A stretch of DNA of 64,000 nt from Embiotoca jacksoni (taxonomy: Eukaryota; Chordata; Actinopteri; Embiotocidae), in contig JAKOON010000097.1 of assembly GCA_022577435.1 (NCBI GenBank), forward strand, positions 764,623-828,622, read 5' to 3'. The notes beneath the pieces are model-generated. The model worked only from the letters and a program-made list of their open reading frames with translations, made no database searches and was not told the origin of the DNA. Below are positions 57,501 to 64,000 of the stretch, one piece after another. Numbering within the stretch: position 1 is the first letter of the stretch; every line of letters begins with the position of its first letter. Both the position numbers and the translations under genes were made by a program.

Positions 57501-60366
57501 TTTTGATCATATTTCAGACGACATGCTATAGTATGACTTTTTAATCATATTTCAGACGACATGCTATAGTATGACTTTTTGATCATATTTTGGACGACAT
57601 GCTATAGTATGACTTTTTGATCATATTTTGGACGACATGCTATAGTATGACTTTTTGATCATATTTTAGACGACATGCTATACTATGACTTTTTGATCAT
57701 GTTTTAGATGACATGCTATAGTATGACTTTTTGATCATATTTCAGACGACATGCTATAGTATGACTTTTTTTCATATTTTAGACGACATGCTATAGTATG
57801 ACTTTTTGATCATATTTCAGACGACATGCTATAGTATGACTTTTTGATCATATTTTAGACGACATGCTATACTATGACTTTTTGATCATGTTTTAGACGA
57901 CATGCTATAGTATGACTTTTTGATCATATTTCAGACGACATGCTATAGTATGACTTTTTTTCATATTTTAGACGACATGCTATAGTATGACTTTTTGATC
58001 ATATTTTATACATGCTATAGTATGACTTTTTAATCATATTTCAGACGACATGCTATAGTATGACTTTTTGATCATATTTCGGACGACATGCTATAGTATG
58101 ACTTTATGATCATATTTTAGACATGCTATAGTATGACTTTTTGATCATATTTCAGACGACATGCTATAGTATGACTTTTTTATCATATTTTAGACAACAT
58201 GCTATAGTATGACTTTTTAATCATATTTCAGACGACATGCTATAGTATGACTTTTTGATCATATTTTGGACGACATGCTATAGTATGACTTTTTTTCATA
58301 TTTTAGACGACATGCTATAGTATGACTTTTTGATCATATTTCAGACAACATGCTATAGTATGACTTTTTGATCATATTTTAGACGACATGCTATACTATG
58401 ACTTTTTGATCATATTTTGGACGACATGCTATAGTCTGACTTTTTGATCATATTTTGGACGACATGCTATAGTATGACTTTTTTTCATATTTTAGACGAC
58501 ATGCTATAGTATGACTTTTTTTCATATTTTAGACGACATGCTATAGTGTGACTTTTTTATCATATTTTGGACGACATGCTATAGTCTGACTTTTTGATCA
58601 TATTTTTGGACGACATGCTATAGTATGACTTTTTTTCATATTTTGGACGACATGCTATAGTATGACTTTTTGATCATATTTTGGACGACATGCTATAGTA
58701 TGACTTTTTGATCATATTTTAGACGACATGCTATACTATGACTTTTTGATCATGTTTTAGACGACATGCTATAGTATGACTTTTTGATCATATTTCAGAC
58801 GACATGCTATAGTATGACTTTTTTTCATATTTTAGACGACATGCTATAGTATGACTTTTTGATCATATTTCAGACGACATGCTATAGTATGACTTTTTGA
58901 TCATATTTTAGACGACATGCTATACTATGACTTTTTGATGATGTTTTAGACGACATGCTATAGTATGACTTTTTGATCATATTTCAGAAGACATGCTATA
59001 GTATGACTTTTTTTCATATTTTAGACGACATGCTATAGTATGACTTTTTTTTTAAATATTTTAGACGACATGCTATAGTGTGACTTTTTGATCATATTTT
59101 AGACGACATGCTATAGTTTGACTTTTTTTATCATATTTCAGACGACATACTATAGTATGACTTTTTGATCATATTTCAAACGACATGCTATAGTATGACT
59201 TTTTGATCATATTTGAAACGACATGCTATAGTATGACTTTTTGATCATATTTCAGACGACATGCTATAGTATGACTTTTTTTCATGTTTTAGATGTCATG
59301 CTATAGTATGACTTTTTGATCATATTTCAGACAACATGCTATAGTATGACTTTTTGATCATATTTCAGACAACATGCTATAGTGTGACTTTTTGATCATA
59401 TTTTAGACGACATGCTATAGTTTGACTTTTTGATCATTTTTTAGAGGACATGCTATAGTATGACTTTTTTTTTAAATATTTTAGACGACATGCTATAGTG
59501 TGACTTTTTGATCATATTTTAGACGACATGCTATAGTTTGACTTTTTTTATCATATTTCAGACGACATACTATAGTATGACTTTTTGATCATATTTCAAA
59601 CGACATGCTATAGTATGACTTTTTGATCATATTTGAAACGACATGCTATAGTATGACTTTTTGATCATATTTCAGACGACATGCTATAGTATGACTTTTT
59701 TTCATGTTTTAGATGTCATGCTATAGTATGACTTTTTGATCATATTTCAGACAACATGCTATAGTATGACTTTATGATCATATTTTAGACATGCTATAGT
59801 ATGACTTTTTAATCATATTTCAGACGACATGCTATAGTATGACTTTTTGATCATATTTCAGACGACATGCTATAGTATGACTTTTTAATCATATTTCAGA
59901 CGACATGCTATAGTATGACTTTTTGATCATATTTCAGACAACATGCTATAGTATGACTTTTTGATCATATTTCAGACAACATGCTATAGTATGACTTTTT
60001 GATCATATTTCAGACGACATGCTATAGTATGACTTTTTGATCATATTTCGGACGACATGCTATAGTATGACTTTATGATCATATTTTAGACATGCTATAG
60101 TATGACTTTTTAATCATATTTCAGACGACATGCTATAGTATGACTTTTTGATCATATTTCAGACGACATGCTATAGTATGACTTTTTAATCATATTTCAG
60201 ACGACATGCTATAGTATGACTTTTTGATCATATTTTGGTCGACATGCTATAGTATGACTTTTTGATCATATTTTGGAAGACATGCTATAGTATGACTTTT
60301 TGATCATATTTTAGACGACATGCTATACTATGACTTTTTGATCATGTTTTAGACGACATGCTATAG
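39546..60366 (+). repeat. Satellite long-range unit B (about 20.8 kb)
   Basis: At about 39545 the array jumps from the end-type monomers of unit A (GATCATGTTTTAG) back to the start-type monomers (TTTTTTCTCAT and TATTTTTCAT alternating). Unit B then repeats the order of unit A with offsets falling stepwise from about 25.3-25.4 kb to 20.8 kb, because A and B differ by block insertions or losses. At about 60366 it passes into tail sequence instead of another restart. Confidence 0.8.
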
Positions 60367-63300
60367 CATGACTTTTTGATCATATTTCAGACGACATGCT
60401 ATAGTATGACTTTTTTTCATATTTTAGACAACATGCTATAGTATGACTTTTTTTCATATTTCAGACGACATGCTATAGTCTGACTTTTTGATCATATTTC
60501 AGACGACATGCTATAGTATGACTTTTTTTCATATTTCAGACGACATGCTATAGTATGACTTTTTGATCATATTTTGGACGACATGCTATAGTATGACTTT
60601 TTTTCATATTTTAGACGACATGCCATAGTATGACTTTTTGATCATATTTCAGACGACATGCTATAGTATGACTTTTTTTAAAATATTTTAGACGACATGC
60701 TATAGTATGACTTTTTGATCATATTTTGGACGACATGCTATAGTATGACTTTTTGATCATATTTTAGACGACATGCTATAGTATGACTTTTTGATCATAT
60801 TTTGGACGACATGCTATAGTCTGACTTTTTGATCATATTTTGGACGACATGCTATAGTATGACTTTTTTTCATATTTTAGACGACATGCCATAGTATGAC
60901 TTTTTGATCATATTTTAGACGACATGCTATAGTATGACTTTTTTTAAAATATTTTAGACGACATGCTATAGTATGACTTTTTGATCATATTTTGGACGAC
61001 ATGCTATAGTATGACTTTTTGATCATATTTTAGACGACATGCTATAGTATGACTTTTTTAAAATATTTTTAGACGACATGCTATAGTATGACTTTTTGAT
61101 CATATTTTAGACGACATGCTATAGTATGACTTTTTGATCATATTTTAGACGACATGCTATAGTATGACTTTTTTTAAAATATTTTAGATGACATGCTATA
61201 GTATGACTTTTTGATCATATTTTAGACGACATGCTATAGTATGACTTTTTTTAAATATTTTAGACGACATGCTATAGTATGACTTTTTTTCATATTTTAG
61301 ATGACATGCTATAGTATGACTTTTTGATCATATTTTAGACGACATGCTATAGTAAGACTTTTTTTTCATATTTTAGACGACATGCTATAGTATGACTTTT
61401 TGATCATATTTCAGACGACATGCTATAGTATGACTTTTTTTTAAATATTTTAGACGACATGCTATAGTATGACTTTTTGCTCATATTTTAGACGACATGC
61501 TATAGTATGACTTTTTGATCATGTTTTAGACGACATGATATAGTATGACTTTTTGATCATATTTTGGACGACATGCTATAGTATGACTTTTTTATCATAT
61601 TTTAGACAACATGCTATAGTATGACTTTTTTTAAAAATATTTTAGACGACATGATATAGTATGACTTTTTGATCATATTTTGGACGACATGCTATAGTAT
61701 GACTTTTTGATCATATTTCAGACGACATGATATAGGATGACTTTTTTTCATATTTCAGACGACATGATATAGTATGACTTTTTTTCATATTTCACACGAC
61801 ATGATTTAGTGTGACTTTTTCATCATATTTTAGACGACATGATATAGTATGACTTTTTTTCATATTTCAGACGACATGATATAGTATGACTTTTTGATCA
61901 TATTTTGGACGACATGCTATAGTATGACTTTTTGATCATATTTCAGACGACATGATATAGTATGACTTTTTTTCATATTTCACACGACATGATTTAGTGT
62001 GACTTTTTCATCATATTTTAGACGACATGATATAGTATGACTTTTTTTCATATTTCAGACGACATGCTATAGTATGACTTTTTGATCATATTTTGGACGA
62101 CATGCTATAGTATGACTTTTTGATCATATTTCAGACGACATGATGTAGTATGACTTTTTCATCATATTTTAGACAACATGCTATAGTATGACTTTTTTTT
62201 AAATATTTTAGACGACATGCTATAGTATGACTTTTTGATCATATTTTGGACGACATGCTATAGTATGACTTTTTGATCATATTTTGGACGACATGCTATA
62301 GTATGACTTTTTTATCATATTTTAGACAACATGCTATAGTATGACTTTTTCATCATATTTTAGACGACATGCTATAGTATGACTTTTTGATCATATTTTG
62401 GACAACATGCTATAGTATGACTTTTTTATCATATTTTAGACAACATGCTATAGTATGACTTTTTGATCATATTTTGGACGACATGCTATAGTATGACTTT
62501 TTGATCATATTTTGGACGACATGCTATAGTATGACTTTTTTATCATATTTTAGACAACATGCTATAGTATGACTTTTTTTAAAAATATTTTAGACGACAT
62601 GATATAGTATGACTTTTTGATCATATTTTGGACGACATGCTATAGTATGACTTTTTGATCATATTTCAGACGACATGATATAGGATGACTTTTTTTCATA
62701 TTTCAGACGACATGATATAGTATGACTTTTTTTCATATTTCACACGACATGATTTAGTGTGACTTTTTCATCATATTTTAGACGACATGATATAGTATGA
62801 CTTTTTTTCATATTTCACACGACATGATTTAGTGTGACTTTTTCATCATATTCTAGATGACATGCCATAGTATGACTTTTTGATCATATTTTGGACGACA
62901 TGCTATAGTATGACTTTTTGATCATATTTTGGACGACATGCTATAGTATGACTTTTTGATCATATTTTAGACGACATGCTATAGTATGAATTTTTGATCA
63001 TATTTCAGACGACATGATATAGTATGACTTTTTTTTAAAATATTTTAGACGACATGCTATAGTATGACTTTTTCATCATATTTTAGATGTCATGCTATAG
63101 TATGACTTTTTGATCATATTTTGGACGACATGCTATAGTATGACTTTTTGATCATATTTTGGACGACATGCTATAGTATGACTTTTTGATCATATTTTGG
63201 ACGACATGCTATAGTATGACTTTTTGATCATATTTTAGACGACATGCTATAGTATGAATTTTTGATCATATTTCAGACGACATGATATAGTATGACTTTT

Positions 63301-64000
63301 TTTTAAAATATTTTAGACGACATGCTATAGTATGACTTTTTCATCATATTTTGGACGACATGATATAGTATGACTTTTTCATCATATTTTAGACAACATG
63401 CTATAGTATGACTTTTTTTTAAATATTTTAGACGACATGCTATAGTATGACTTTTTCATCATATTTTAGACGACATGCTATAGTATGACTGTTTTTTAAA
63501 TATTTTAGACGACATGCTATAGTATGACTTTTTTTTAAATATTTTAGACGACATGCTATAGTATGACTTTTTTTCATATTTTAGACGACATGCTATAGTA
63601 TGACTTTTTGATCATATTTTAGACGACATGCTATAGTATGACTTTTTGATCATATTTTAGACGACATGCTATAGTATGACTTTTTTCATATTTTAGACGA
63701 CATGCTATAGTATGACTTTTTTCATATTTTAGACGACATGCTATAGTGTGACTTTTTGATCATATTTTAGATGACATGCTATAGTATGACTTTTTTTAAA
63801 TATTTTAGACGACATGCTATAGTATGACTTTTTTTCATATTTTAGACGACATGCTATAGTATGACTTTTTTCATATTTTAGACGACATGCTATAGTATGA
63901 CTTTTTTCATATTTTAGACGACATGCTATAGTATGACTTTTTTCATATTTTAGACGACATGCTATAGTGTGACTTTTTGATCATATTTTAGATGACATGC
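60367..64000 (+). repeat. Satellite tail with distinct variants
   Basis: Beyond unit B the monomer mix changes: GACATGATATAG, CACACGACATGATTTAGTG, and many TTTAAAATATTTT and short T6CAT forms. A block marked by GATATAGGA recurs at 61729 and 62677, a 948-bp (about 25-monomer) direct repeat. The array is still running at the window edge. Confidence 0.8.

Larger units (their letters stand above)
13899..64000 (+). repeat. 38-bp satellite array (about 50 kb in the window, open to the right)
   Basis: A head-to-tail array, all in one orientation, of a monomer most often 38 bp long. It has a T5 tract, GATCATATTTT, then AGACGACATGCTATAGTATG and a closing AC. The common form is about 29% GC (16 T, 11 A, 6 G, 5 C). 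Length classes are 38 bp (GATCAT, AATCAT and TATCAT forms), 37 bp (T7CAT form) and 35 bp (forms reading AGACATG or ATACATG). Length divided by monomer size gives roughly 1,300 copies; this is an estimate, not a count. TAG occurs twice per monomer and 38 is not a multiple of 3, so no long ORF can exist; none was found. No transposon or unique sequence interrupts it. I do not recognise the satellite family. Confidence 0.98.

Noticed and set aside
13899..64000. Resemblance to a CRISPR array (about 24-bp constant part and about 14-bp variable part)
   Set aside because: The variable parts are a few recurring AT-rich forms, not unique spacers, the setting is a vertebrate genome, and no cas genes are present.
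13899..64000. Centromere-type satellite with CENP-B box
   Set aside because: No TTCG...CGGG-type CENP-B box in the monomer. Position cannot be judged from one window, so centromere identity is not claimed.

Overview
The window reads as nuclear DNA of a ray-finned (teleost) fish. It is AT-rich and gene-poor, with spliced exons and GT-AG introns. It contains a eukaryotic class II tRNA gene with internal A and B boxes and a T-run terminator. It also contains dispersed-repeat fragments that I recall as teleost-specific. The species is not identifiable from the sequence.

1-4.5 kb, minus strand: three consecutive exons of an RP1/RP1L1-family doublecortin gene (photoreceptor axoneme protein). They are 4463-3817, 1138-982 and 724 to the left edge. 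Splice phases agree across both introns (phase 0, then phase 1). The first exon carries a badly diverged first DCX domain and most of a well conserved second one. The second exon finishes DCX2. The third carries the conserved post-DCX motif and runs off the window. The first coding exon and promoter are not certain. The best promoter/enhancer candidate is a perfect RFX X-box at 7387-7399 beside an NRL-like half site.

4.5-13.9 kb: mostly ordinary intergenic DNA. It holds one intact tRNA-Leu(CAG) at 11354-11435 (minus), a short broken fragment of a fish repeat-associated gene near 10.2 kb, simple repeats, and remnants of teleost dispersed repeats at 13.4-13.8 kb.

13.9-64 kb (right edge, array continues): one uninterrupted satellite array of a 38-bp, about 29% GC monomer, all in one orientation. 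Length divided by monomer size gives roughly 1,300 copies. No gene, transposon or ORF is visible inside it. The left edge shows decayed monomers. Variant monomers act as a barcode and reveal nested structure: a tandem duplication of a unit of about 25 kb (about 14.2-39.5 kb and 39.5-60.4 kb), inside it direct duplications of 1,287 and 2,426 bp, smaller 420-, about 866- and 948-bp duplications, and a recurring six-monomer cassette. This hierarchical satellite, about 9.4 kb upstream of the first recognised coding exon of a retinal gene, is the most unusual content of the window. Either it is a real, recently amplified array, or part of the long-range duplication is an assembly artefact.
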